From: Bacteroidaceae bacterium
GTDB taxonomy: Bacteria > Bacteroidota > Bacteroidia > Bacteroidales > Bacteroidaceae
Assembly: GCA_017416705.1 (NCBI GenBank)
Contig: JAFQBG010000012.1
Location: 1-64,000, forward strand
Length of the DNA: 64,000 nt
Reading direction: 5' to 3'
A program made the translations under genes and the position numbers. Shown here piece after piece: positions 1 to 6,938 of this stretch. Numbering within the stretch: position 1 is the first letter of the stretch; each line of letters begins with the position of its first letter. Below the pieces are notes generated by a model. That model ran no database searches. It had not been told where the DNA came from and saw only the letters and a list, made by a program, of their open reading frames with translations.

Positions 1-132
1 AATATGTATCAAAAATATGTGGAAATTTGGGAACCATCAAAAAGCAGCCTGAAAGTGTTAAATTATAGAATATACTGATAATTAAAGGTTTATGTTTGGT
101 TATTTCTGAATAGTTTTGGTTGTTTAGGGTTT

Positions 133-660
133 CTAAATACAAGCAAAGAACGCATCGTTTCCTATTGTGGTAACGCTATTGGGAATTGTTACGCTTGTAA
201 GGCCGCTGCAAAGTTGGAACGTTCCGTATTCTATTGTAGTAACGCTATTTGGTATGGTCATGCTTGTAAGGCTGCTGCAACAAAACGCACCTTCTCCTAT
301 TTTAGTAACGCTATTTGGTATTGTTATGCTTGTAAGTCTGTCGCAACCATAGAAAGCTCTGTCTCCTATTGTAGTAACGCTATTAGGTATTGTTACGCTT
401 GTAAGGCTGAAACATTTATAGAACGCATTTTCTCCTATTGCTGTTACGCTATAAGCCACTCCGTCGTATTCCACTATTTCGGGGATTACAATATTGCCGG
501 AATAACTGCCACTCTCACTTGCTACCACCGTAGCGAGTTTTGCTTTTGTAATAAATTCGTAGGTGATGCCATCCACAGTGGCGGTTGTTTGTGCCATTGC
601 CACCATGCTGCACAGCAGCAGTGCCGCTGTTGCCAATGCTTGTTTTAAATTGTGTTTCAT
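133..660 (-). CDS. Short BspA-type leucine-rich-repeat exported protein
   Basis: A 175-residue protein with an N-terminal signal peptide (about residues 1-23, ending AMA-Q) followed by about five repeats of 22-23 residues. The repeats have the pattern LTSVTIPNSVTTIG-AFxxC, which is the BspA-like LRR_5 type. Such proteins are usually surface or secreted and much longer. Here the reading frame stops in the middle of a repeat unit (after NDAFFACI), and the DNA downstream does not continue the repeat in any obvious frame. The gene is either a naturally short form or the remnant of a longer one. No C-terminal sorting domain is visible. The repeated protein units are also near-identical at DNA level with a period of about 69 bp, which favours copy-number change. 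The function is not known beyond likely surface binding. Confidence 0.75.
   Translation of the reverse strand: MKHNLKQALATAALLLCSMVAMAQTTATVDGITYEFITKAKLATVVASESGSYSGNIVIPEIVEYDGVAYSVTAIGENAFYKCFSLTSVTIPNSVTTIGDRAFYGCDRLTSITIPNSVTKIGEGAFCCSSLTSMTIPNSVTTIEYGTFQLCSGLTSVTIPNSVTTIGNDAFFACI
160..450 (-). repeat. In-gene tandem repeat, about 69-bp unit
   Basis: The plus strand shows the same block (TAACGCTAT followed 12-16 bases later by GCTTGTAAG) recurring roughly every 66-69 bases. These are the DNA units behind the leucine-rich repeats. The copies differ by a few substitutions, and one unit lacks a codon. Confidence 0.7.
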
Positions 661-742
661 AAGATTATATATTTAAATTAATAAAAGGGTTTTAATAATT
701 TAAAGCCTATAATCCCACGCATGGCAGCCACGGGCAATGCAC

Positions 743-778
743 AAAAAAAGACGTGAGATTTATTGCTTATGCTCACGT
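743..778 (-). terminator. Rho-independent terminator of a small transcription unit
   Basis: ACGTGAG (751-757) pairs with CTCACGT (772-778). Read on the minus strand the hairpin is followed by a run of seven T (744-750 region). It lies between the BspA-type gene and the repeat array at 1.0-1.2 kb, so something transcribed leftward from about position 1000 would end here. Confidence 0.55.
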
Positions 779-984
779 ATCTTAGGCATCGCCAAACGCC
801 TTGTTAGAATGAACAATGAAGAAACAATACTCCCACGCCGTTGATATATACACAATGGCAACAAATGGAAATTTGCTGCTTGCATACATACAAACAGTAT
901 GAGCATCGGTTGTTTCGGTCTTCTAACTGAAATTTTGGCGAATTTAAGATACTGACCTATACAAATATGCTTTGTAGTTCGCAT
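760..984 (-). CDS. Possible small protein or leader RNA, 74 codons
   Basis: An ORF starting at ATG 984 encodes 74 residues (MRTTKHICIGQYLKFAK...) rich in Arg and Lys with a hydrophobic middle. An unusually good Shine-Dalgarno (AAGGAG) sits about 6 bases upstream, a TATCTTTG -7 element lies at 1006-1013, and a terminator follows at 743-778. The stop codon falls inside the terminator loop. These parts together resemble a complete small transcription unit. No family is recognised, and it could instead be a non-coding RNA or leader. The frame stays open upstream to 1107, but that part lies in the repeat array and upstream of the likely transcription start, so the start at 984 is preferred. Confidence 0.35.
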   Translation of the reverse strand: MRTTKHICIGQYLKFAKISVRRPKQPMLILFVCMQAANFHLLPLCIYQRRGSIVSSLFILTRRLAMPKIREHKQ

Positions 985-1005
985 ATTTCTCCTTGCGAAC
1001 CACCG

Positions 1006-1013
1006 CAAAGATA
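1006..1013 (-). promoter_or_regulatory. -7 element TATCTTTG
   Basis: CAAAGATA on the plus strand reads TATCTTTG on the minus strand, matching the Bacteroidetes -7 consensus TAnnTTTG. Equivalent copies occur at 1092-1099 and 1180-1187 in the neighbouring repeat units. No convincing -33 TTTG was found at the usual spacing. Confidence 0.45.
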
Positions 1014-1091
1014 GTAACAAACGAGCGAAAAATATGAAGTTTGCTTCAATATTTTTTACAGCGAGTGCAGTACTATCTTCGATGTTTACAT
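1006..1091 (-). repeat. Promoter-linked dispersed repeat, tandem copy 1
   Basis: An 86-bp unit containing CAAAGATA, then ACAAACGAGCG, then a hairpin (AAAAATATGAAG ... CTTCAATATTTTT), then ACAGCGAGTGCAG. It is nearly identical to the adjacent unit at 1092-1179. Related copies lie at 50262-50319 (opposite orientation) and, more degenerate, at 32629-32699. Confidence 0.7.
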
Positions 1092-1179
1092 CAAAGATAC
1101 AAAACAAACGAGCGAAAAATATGAAGTTTACTTCAATATTTTTTACAGCGAGTGCAGTACTATTTTCGATAGCTTATAT
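1092..1179 (-). repeat. Promoter-linked dispersed repeat, tandem copy 2
   Basis: An 88-bp unit matching 1006-1091 with a few substitutions. A third unit appears to begin at 1180 (CAAAGATAGTAAA) but does not continue. The short plus-strand ORF that runs through these copies (1034-1249) is produced by the repeat and is not a gene. Confidence 0.7.
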
Positions 1180-1251
1180 CAAAGATAGTAAATTTTCTAT
1201 AACCGATACTCTTCGAAAAGGAATATTGTTTCTTACGGTAATATTTTAGGG

Positions 1252-1295
1252 CATCATAAAAGGCTGTGGCACACACGCCACAGCCTTTTATGATG
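1252..1295. terminator. Bidirectional hairpin terminator
   Basis: A perfect 19-bp inverted repeat (CATCATAAAAGGCTGTGGC and its complement) around a 6-base loop, placed 17 bases after the S46 peptidase stop codon. It has a T-run on the plus-strand side. Confidence 0.8.
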
Positions 1296-1312
1296 TTTTT
1301 GTTTGTTCTTGC

Positions 1313-3457
1313 TTATCGTACTATTGTCATTTCGTCGATGAGGCGTGTGCAACCGCCGAACTTGTCGATGATGAACAGCACGTAGCGTATATCGACGTTT
1401 ATGCAGCGTTGCAATTCGTTGTCGAATGTGATGTCGCCACTTAGCGACTCCCAGTTGCCGTCGAAGGCAAGGCCTATGAGCTGGCCGCGTGAGTTAAGCA
1501 CGCCGCTACCGCTGTTGCCACCGGTGATGTCGTTGGTGGTGAGGAAGGCTACGGGCATTTCGCCGTTGGGCATGGCATATTGGCCGTAGTCCTTGGCTTG
1601 GTATAGCTCTTTTAGGCGTGCGGGCACAATGAACTCGCTGTTGGTGGGGTCCTCCTTCTCCATGATGCCTTTCAGTGTGGTGTAGTAGTCGTAGATGACA
1701 CCGTCGCGGGGGCGATACTGTTTTACGTTGCCGTATGTAAGGCGCATGGTGAAGTTGGCGTCGGGGGCTACGGGTGTGCCGTCGGCCATTTCCAAGATGC
1801 CTTTAAGATAGGTCTTGTGCAGTGGGTTTATGGCTGCATCGTATATTCCCTCGGCATCTGCTAATTTCAGGTATGTGTCGAAAACGGCATTGCGCAGAAG
1901 CATGGCGGGGTCCTCCTCCATTTTCTTTATGCTTGGCTTCTTTATGAACTTATCGAAGTTCTTTTGGTTGCTGAGTATGGAGTTGTCGTAAACGTAGTCG
2001 ATGTATTTGTCCCAGTTGCCTTTGTATTTTTTGTTCATTTCGTTGAGCAGGGCGGGACGTTCTTGCTCGGTGGTGAGCGATACGTACAGGGGCAGCACCG
2101 ACTTGGCTATGCGACGGTCTATGTCGTGGTTGTAGTCGCGGTTGTGCAGCCATGCGTATATGCCTTTGAACTGTTCGGCGGCGGTTTTGGGGTTGTCCAA
2201 TAATTTTTTGTTGCCGTCGCTCAGGTTGCGCATGATGAATTCTATGTTCATGATGAATTCTTGGGTGAGCGTCATTAGGTACAGGGTGCGGCTGTTCTCC
2301 TCGACAAGGGCGTTTATCTTGTCCACTACGTTGGCATAGTCGGTGTTGCCTATGCTGTGGGCAAATTCCTTGAATTTGGCCTCGCCGGCAAGTTTTTTCT
2401 CGACTACCTTGTTGTCAACAATGGCTTTGTTCATGCCTATGGAGTTCTTCCAATAGTTGCTGATGCTTGCCATCTTGTTGGCATATTGGATGCTCACTGC
2501 TTCGCTCTTTTCGCGCTCCTCGCGTATTATTTTAAGGGCTGCATCGCGCACTGCTATGCGCGGGTCGTTGCTGTTGCGCATGCGGCTGATTACTTCGCCG
2601 CCTGTGAGGAAACGCGATGTGCTGCCGGGGAAGCCCATTATCATGGAGTAGTCGCCGGGCTCTAAGCCTGCAAGCGATATGCTCAGGTGTTTAGGGGTGC
2701 TTAGCGGCTTGTTTTCCTTGCTGTATGCGGCAGGGTTGCCGTCGGCATCGGCATAGACGCGGAATATGGAGAAGTCGCCTGTCTGGCGGGGCCACATCCA
2801 GTTGTCGGTCTCGCCTCCGAACTTACCTATGGACGAGGGCGGGGTTGCCACAAGGCGCACGTCAGTATATTTCTTGTAATATACAAGGTAGTATTTGTTG
2901 CCTTCGAAATAGGGCTTTAACTCGGGGGTGAGGTATTGCTTGCCTTGGATGCTGTCGGCGTTGAACAGCTCCTTGGCTATGTTGTTCAGTGTGCCTTGCG
3001 AAAAGCTCTCTTGCTCGGTCATTCTGCCGTCGGCTATGCGGCTGTTTATCTCGTCGGTGACATCCTTTATGCTTGTGACGAATGTGAAACTGATGTTCTC
3101 GCATGGCAACTCCTCGGCATAGCTTTGCGACCAGAAACCGTCTTTAAGGTAGTTGTGCTCGACACTGCTCAGTTGCTGTATGAAACTGTAACCGCAGTGG
3201 TGGTTGGTGAATATAAGGCCGTTTGGCGAAACAATCTCGCCGGTGCATCCGCGACCGAATATGCCTATTGCATCCTTCAACGAGGGGGCATTGGGCGAGT
3301 ATATCTCGTCGGCCGATATTTCAAGGCCGCTCCGGCGCATGCGGTCCTCTAAATTTTGGCTGCGCATGAGCTGTAATAACCACATTCCCTCGTCGGCGAA
3401 TGTTTGCAGGGGTACTATCGTCAGTGCGATAAGTAGCGATAAGATGTGTCTTTTCAT
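1313..3457 (-). CDS. S46 family dipeptidyl-peptidase, DPP7-like
   Basis: A 714-residue exported serine peptidase with a signal peptide at residues 1-21 (cleavage near TFA-D). The chymotrypsin-like catalytic histidine lies in TNHHCGY (about 86-87) and the nucleophilic serine in GGNSGSG (about Ser649). These are the landmarks of family S46, which removes dipeptides from peptide N-termini in the periplasm for amino-acid uptake. In P. gingivalis the residue after the FD in FDxNWE separates DPP7 (Gly, hydrophobic P1) from DPP11 (Arg, acidic P1). This protein has FDGNWE (Gly about 667), so DPP7-type specificity is inferred. Length is normal for the family. The gene is monocistronic, with its own promoter and a strong terminator. 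Confidence 0.93.
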   Translation of the reverse strand: MKRHILSLLIALTIVPLQTFADEGMWLLQLMRSQNLEDRMRRSGLEISADEIYSPNAPSLKDAIGIFGRGCTGEIVSPNGLIFTNHHCGYSFIQQLSSVEHNYLKDGFWSQSYAEELPCENISFTFVTSIKDVTDEINSRIADGRMTEQESFSQGTLNNIAKELFNADSIQGKQYLTPELKPYFEGNKYYLVYYKKYTDVRLVATPPSSIGKFGGETDNWMWPRQTGDFSIFRVYADADGNPAAYSKENKPLSTPKHLSISLAGLEPGDYSMIMGFPGSTSRFLTGGEVISRMRNSNDPRIAVRDAALKIIREEREKSEAVSIQYANKMASISNYWKNSIGMNKAIVDNKVVEKKLAGEAKFKEFAHSIGNTDYANVVDKINALVEENSRTLYLMTLTQEFIMNIEFIMRNLSDGNKKLLDNPKTAAEQFKGIYAWLHNRDYNHDIDRRIAKSVLPLYVSLTTEQERPALLNEMNKKYKGNWDKYIDYVYDNSILSNQKNFDKFIKKPSIKKMEEDPAMLLRNAVFDTYLKLADAEGIYDAAINPLHKTYLKGILEMADGTPVAPDANFTMRLTYGNVKQYRPRDGVIYDYYTTLKGIMEKEDPTNSEFIVPARLKELYQAKDYGQYAMPNGEMPVAFLTTNDITGGNSGSGVLNSRGQLIGLAFDGNWESLSGDITFDNELQRCINVDIRYVLFIIDKFGGCTRLIDEMTIVR

Positions 3458-3563
3458 AAATTTATAATTTGTGTTTTTTAATAATCGTTTAACGCGTAAA
3501 AAAATATATCGTGCTATAATGTATAGTAGCTTGTTTTATTACCCGTTTGTCATTTATATTCTG

Positions 3564-3596
3564 CGAATATACATCAAAAATGTTATTACTTTCCAA
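3564..3596 (-). promoter_or_regulatory. Promoter for the S46 peptidase gene
   Basis: On the minus strand TTGG (3593-3596) is followed after 21 bases by TATATTCG (3564-3571), a variant of the TTTG / TAnnTTTG promoter. It implies a leader of about 100 bases. Confidence 0.4.
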
Positions 3597-3753
3597 TAAT
3601 TAGCTAAGAAGCTATTTAATTTTCTAAAAATATTTTCTTACTTGAAGCCATATCATTTGTTCCGCTGTTTTTAATGGAAGAAACAGCCTATTTCGGCTCT
3701 ATAAAAAAATTGGGCTACATAAATTTAAATAACTTCTAAATAAAATTAATTCG

Positions 3754-3786
3754 TTTGCGGGAAATATTGTTTTAGTGTTATATTCG
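3754..3786 (+). promoter_or_regulatory. Promoter for the DUF4369 lipoprotein gene
   Basis: TTTG (3754-3757), a 21-base spacer, then TATATTCG (3779-3786), about 20 bases before the ATG. Confidence 0.45.
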
Positions 3787-3806
3787 CGATGTAAAACACC
3801 GACAAT

Positions 3807-4496
3807 ATGAAATTTGCTTATTTACTTCTGTTTACATGGTTCTTGACTGTGTCGTGCAATGGGGGATATTCTTTAAAAGGTACTACCGATAATTTTCGTG
3901 ATGGAGCACGTGTGTTTCTTAAAACACAAAACACCGAGGGCTGGGTTACATTCGACTCGTGCGATATTATTCATGGCGCTTTTTCCATGCAGGGCAGTGC
4001 CGACTCGTCGTTTGTGGCTTCGCTGTTCATAGACGCTGAGGCTGTTGTGCCCATAATAATAGAACGGGGTGATATTACGGTGGATATGTCGGTGAACGAC
4101 GTGAGGATTTCGGGGACACCGCTTAACGACAGGTTGTCGCTGTTCATTGACGAGAAAAACCGCTTGGAGTATCGCATGGCCGATATTGAACGGTGGGAGG
4201 CTTCGCTCATCTTGGAGGGGCACACTGCGGCAAGCGCGGCGTCGGTGGTGCGCGATTCCATTGCAAGTGTGGGCGATGCCATGGATGCCTATGTCGAGAA
4301 TTTTATTAAAGAAAATTATAATACTCCTTTGGGGCCTTGTGTGTTCCGTCTGTTGTGTGGCACTTTGCCTTATCCCTTGATGACTAAGCAGATAGAACGT
4401 ATTTTTGCCGATGCTCCGCCTGTTTTTATGAATGATTTTTTTGTGCGGGAATTTGTTGCGGCGTGCGAGGCCAATGAGCGTATTCTGAATAAATAG
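3807..4496 (+). CDS. DUF4369-type lipoprotein without a thioredoxin domain
   Basis: A 229-residue lipoprotein. The signal peptide ends in a lipobox (LTVSC, Cys17), so it is probably anchored in a membrane. Residues about 20-110 fit the DUF4369 pattern (G.....dGa.V.L....EGW...DS..I..G.F.M.G), a beta-rich domain that usually precedes a TlpA-like thioredoxin domain in Bacteroidetes. That thioredoxin part is absent, and the remaining C-terminal half is helical and has no CxxC motif. It is therefore an orphan form of the family with no assignable reaction. It stands alone between its own promoter and a bidirectional terminator. Confidence 0.7.
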   Translation: MKFAYLLLFTWFLTVSCNGGYSLKGTTDNFRDGARVFLKTQNTEGWVTFDSCDIIHGAFSMQGSADSSFVASLFIDAEAVVPIIIERGDITVDMSVNDVRISGTPLNDRLSLFIDEKNRLEYRMADIERWEASLILEGHTAASAASVVRDSIASVGDAMDAYVENFIKENYNTPLGPCVFRLLCGTLPYPLMTKQIERIFADAPPVFMNDFFVREFVAACEANERILNK

Positions 4497-4604
4497 CTTG
4501 GGGTGCGCTATGCTCTGCTGCATGGGCTTTTTGAGCGTTCCTGCGGGTTTTTTATGTTGCCCGAACCGCTAACAATGAATTTTGCTTTCCTTGGTATATG
4601 ATAT

Positions 4605-4637
4605 AAAAAATTGCCGAACAAAGTTCGGCAATTTTTT
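4605..4637. terminator. Bidirectional terminator between convergent genes
   Basis: A perfect inverted repeat, AAAAAATTGCCGAAC / GTTCGGCAATTTTTT, around a 3-base loop. It has an A-run on one side and a T-run on the other, so it serves both the lipoprotein gene and ispG. Confidence 0.85.
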
Positions 4638-4650
4638 ATTTAGGGTGGTG

Positions 4651-6423
4651 TCACTGTTTGTCGTTTTCTATTAATTGCAACAGTTTTTCTATTGCTTCTT
4701 CTTCGGGTATGTTCTTTTCGACACACTCCTTTTTGCGGTACAGGCTTACTTTGCCTCTTGCCGCTCCCACATAGCCATAGTCGGCATCGGCCATTTCGCC
4801 GGGGCCGTTTACTATACATCCCATGACGCCTATTTTGAGCCCTTTCAGGTGGCCTGTGGCTGCTTTTATACGTGCCAACGTGCCTTGCAGGTCGTACATG
4901 GTGCGACCGCATCCGGGGCATGCTATATATTCGGTCTTGCTTATGCGTGTGCGGGTGGCTTGCAGTATGCCGAAGGCAAGGGCGGTGATGTCGCCATGGG
5001 CAATGCCGCTGTTCTCTATCCACAGGCCATCGACAAGGCCGTCGATGAGCAATACTCCGTTGTCGGCGGCTGCTTTTATGCGCAGGCTTTCTATGGTTGT
5101 CTCGTTATATGTGCTGTGCACAATAACGGGTGCGGTGATACCCTCGATAGTGAGCCTGTGTATGAGCGCACGAAGCTCGCCCACAGGGTTGCTGTGGTTG
5201 CTGTGTGCCACTACAATGGCTTTGTCCTGCTGTTTTAGTTTTGCGAGGTTCCCGGGGGTGAGGTCGTCGTAGCTGAGCGATACCAATGTACTGTGGGGCA
5301 AGGCGGCATCGCATAGCTCGTTTATACCTATATGGTCTATTTTGCGACCTTGGTATGTTATATCATTTCCGTTTGCCAAAAAGTCGGGGGCGGGGACAGC
5401 GTCGCTGCATGCTCCTATGACGACGGGTACATTGTTGCCGCCTATGCACTCCACCGCTGTTGTTTGTCGTCGGGTGGGGTTTGTGTAGCAGAACCCTTGC
5501 GCTGCCTGTGCCGTAATTTTTTTGTGTTCGGCACGCTTGGCTATATATTCCACAAGTTCTTTTGCCACCGGTATCTCGTTTTCGGGGGGCTCGGCAAGCG
5601 ACACGCGCACGGTGTCGCCTATTCCGTCGGCCAACAATGCTCCTATGCCTGCCGCGCTCTTTATGCGGCCGTCTTCGGCATCGCCGGCTTCGGTCACTCC
5701 AAGGTGCAGGGGATAGGCTATGCCTTCGTCGTTCATGGTTTGCACCAATAGGCGGACGGTGGTTACCATCATGGGGGTGTTGCTTGTCTTTATGGATACT
5801 ACCACGTTGTCGAAGTGTTCGTCGCGACATATTCGCAGAAATTCCATGCACGACTCCACTACGCCGCCGGGGGTGTCGCCGTAGCGACTCATTATTCTGT
5901 CCGACAGTGAGCCGTGGTTCACGCCTACACGTATGGCCTTGCCCTGCTTGCGACACAGGTCGAGGAACGATGTGAAGCGTTGGCGCAGGCGAACAAGCTC
6001 GTCGGCATACTCTTCGTCGGTATATTCTATGTGTTTGAATGTACGGGCGGTGTCAACATAGTTGCCGGGGTTTACACGTACCTTGTCGGCATATTGTGCG
6101 GCAACGTCGGCTACCGAGGCGTTGAAATGTACGTCGGCTACAAGCGGCACTTGCACTCCATGGGCTTGCAGCAGGCTTTTTATCTGTCCCATGTTGATGG
6201 CTTCGCGACTGCCTTGGGTGGTTAGCCGCACCAGCTCGCCGCCTTGTTCTACTATGCGTTCTATCTGTTCGACACTGCCTTGGGTGTCCATGGTCGATGT
6301 GTTCGTCATGGATTGCACTCGGACAGGGTGGCTGCAACCTATCTCGGTGTTGCCTACATGAACCGTCACTGTGGGGCGACGGTTGTAGTTGAACAGGTCG
6401 ATATTAGTTTGTTTTGTACTCAT
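4651..6423 (-). CDS. ispG: 4-hydroxy-3-methylbut-2-enyl diphosphate synthase (IspG/GcpE), long form
   Basis: A 590-residue enzyme of the MEP isoprenoid pathway that converts MEcPP to HMBPP using a [4Fe-4S] cluster. The N-terminal TIM barrel is recognisable (VQSMTNTSTMDT, VADVHFN, RVNPGNY). The C-terminal cluster domain has CPGC (Cys502, Cys505) and a third cysteine at 536, followed by NGPGE (Glu543). The length far exceeds the roughly 370 residues of the E. coli enzyme because of an insertion domain between barrel and cluster domain, as is usual in Bacteroidetes, plants and Chlamydia. Its start overlaps the end of purE by 20 bases, so it is probably translated from the fbp-purE-ispG transcript. 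Together with dxs it shows that isoprenoids are made by the MEP route. Confidence 0.95.
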   Translation of the reverse strand: MSTKQTNIDLFNYNRRPTVTVHVGNTEIGCSHPVRVQSMTNTSTMDTQGSVEQIERIVEQGGELVRLTTQGSREAINMGQIKSLLQAHGVQVPLVADVHFNASVADVAAQYADKVRVNPGNYVDTARTFKHIEYTDEEYADELVRLRQRFTSFLDLCRKQGKAIRVGVNHGSLSDRIMSRYGDTPGGVVESCMEFLRICRDEHFDNVVVSIKTSNTPMMVTTVRLLVQTMNDEGIAYPLHLGVTEAGDAEDGRIKSAAGIGALLADGIGDTVRVSLAEPPENEIPVAKELVEYIAKRAEHKKITAQAAQGFCYTNPTRRQTTAVECIGGNNVPVVIGACSDAVPAPDFLANGNDITYQGRKIDHIGINELCDAALPHSTLVSLSYDDLTPGNLAKLKQQDKAIVVAHSNHSNPVGELRALIHRLTIEGITAPVIVHSTYNETTIESLRIKAAADNGVLLIDGLVDGLWIENSGIAHGDITALAFGILQATRTRISKTEYIACPGCGRTMYDLQGTLARIKAATGHLKGLKIGVMGCIVNGPGEMADADYGYVGAARGKVSLYRKKECVEKNIPEEEAIEKLLQLIENDKQ

Positions 6424-6910
6424 AGCTAAGCTCTTTAAGCTCCTCGTTTGCTTTTTCTATTTTCTTTTTAAGGTTGTCCTTGTAGCGGGCCATACGGCTT
6501 GCCAGCTCGGCATCGCCCAAGGATAGCATTTGTGCTGCCAGAATGGCGGCGTTGAGCGAAGCGTTTATGCCCACTGTGGCAACGGGTATTCCGGGAGGCA
6601 TTTGTACAATGGCCAGCAGGGCGTCCATGCCATCGAGGGTGCTGTTGATGGGCACGCCTATCACGGGGAGCGTGGTGCTTGCCGCTATCACTCCGGGCAG
6701 GTGGGCTGCCATGCCTGCTGCTGCTATAATTATTTTCACTCCGCGCTCCTTTGCTCCCTTTGCAAATTCTTCGACTGCTTCGGGGGTGCGGTGTGCCGAC
6801 AGTGCGTTTACCTCGAACGGTATTTGCATTTCGTTAAGAAAATCGGTGGCTTTTTTCATTACGGGAAGGTCCGATGTGCTTCCCATTATTACGCTTACTA
6901 TTGCTTTCAT
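6404..6910 (-). CDS. purE: N5-carboxyaminoimidazole ribonucleotide mutase (PurE)
   Basis: A 168-residue purine biosynthesis enzyme that interconverts N5-CAIR and CAIR. It has the class I motifs GSTSDLPVM (substrate phosphate, near the N-terminus), SAHRTPE with the catalytic histidine, and AAGMAAHLPGV. The length is typical. Its end overlaps ispG by 20 bases, and it begins 28 bases after fbp, which suggests one operon. Confidence 0.96.
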   Translation of the reverse strand: MKAIVSVIMGSTSDLPVMKKATDFLNEMQIPFEVNALSAHRTPEAVEEFAKGAKERGVKIIIAAAGMAAHLPGVIAASTTLPVIGVPINSTLDGMDALLAIVQMPPGIPVATVGINASLNAAILAAQMLSLGDAELASRMARYKDNLKKKIEKANEELKELSYEYKTN

Positions 6911-6938
6911 CTTATTTTGGTGTGTATTTGTTTGTTTA

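Larger units (their letters stand above)
3458..3806. other. A+T-rich divergent intergenic region
   Basis: About 350 bp between the divergent S46 peptidase and DUF4369 genes. It holds one plausible promoter for each direction, annotated separately. I see no ORF of note, no repeat shared with the rest of the window and no RNA structure. Confidence 0.6.

Noticed and set aside
167-648. Plus-strand ORFs opposite the BspA-type gene
   Set aside because: They arise from the repeated DNA of the leucine-rich repeats read on the other strand; the minus-strand frame has a signal peptide and clear repeat motif.
985-1107. N-terminal extension of the 74-codon small ORF
   Set aside because: It lies in the repeat array and upstream of the likely transcription start; a good Shine-Dalgarno marks the later ATG.
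1034-1249. A 71-codon plus-strand ORF
   Set aside because: It simply reads through the two tandem promoter-linked repeats (the same peptide occurs twice) and has no other support.
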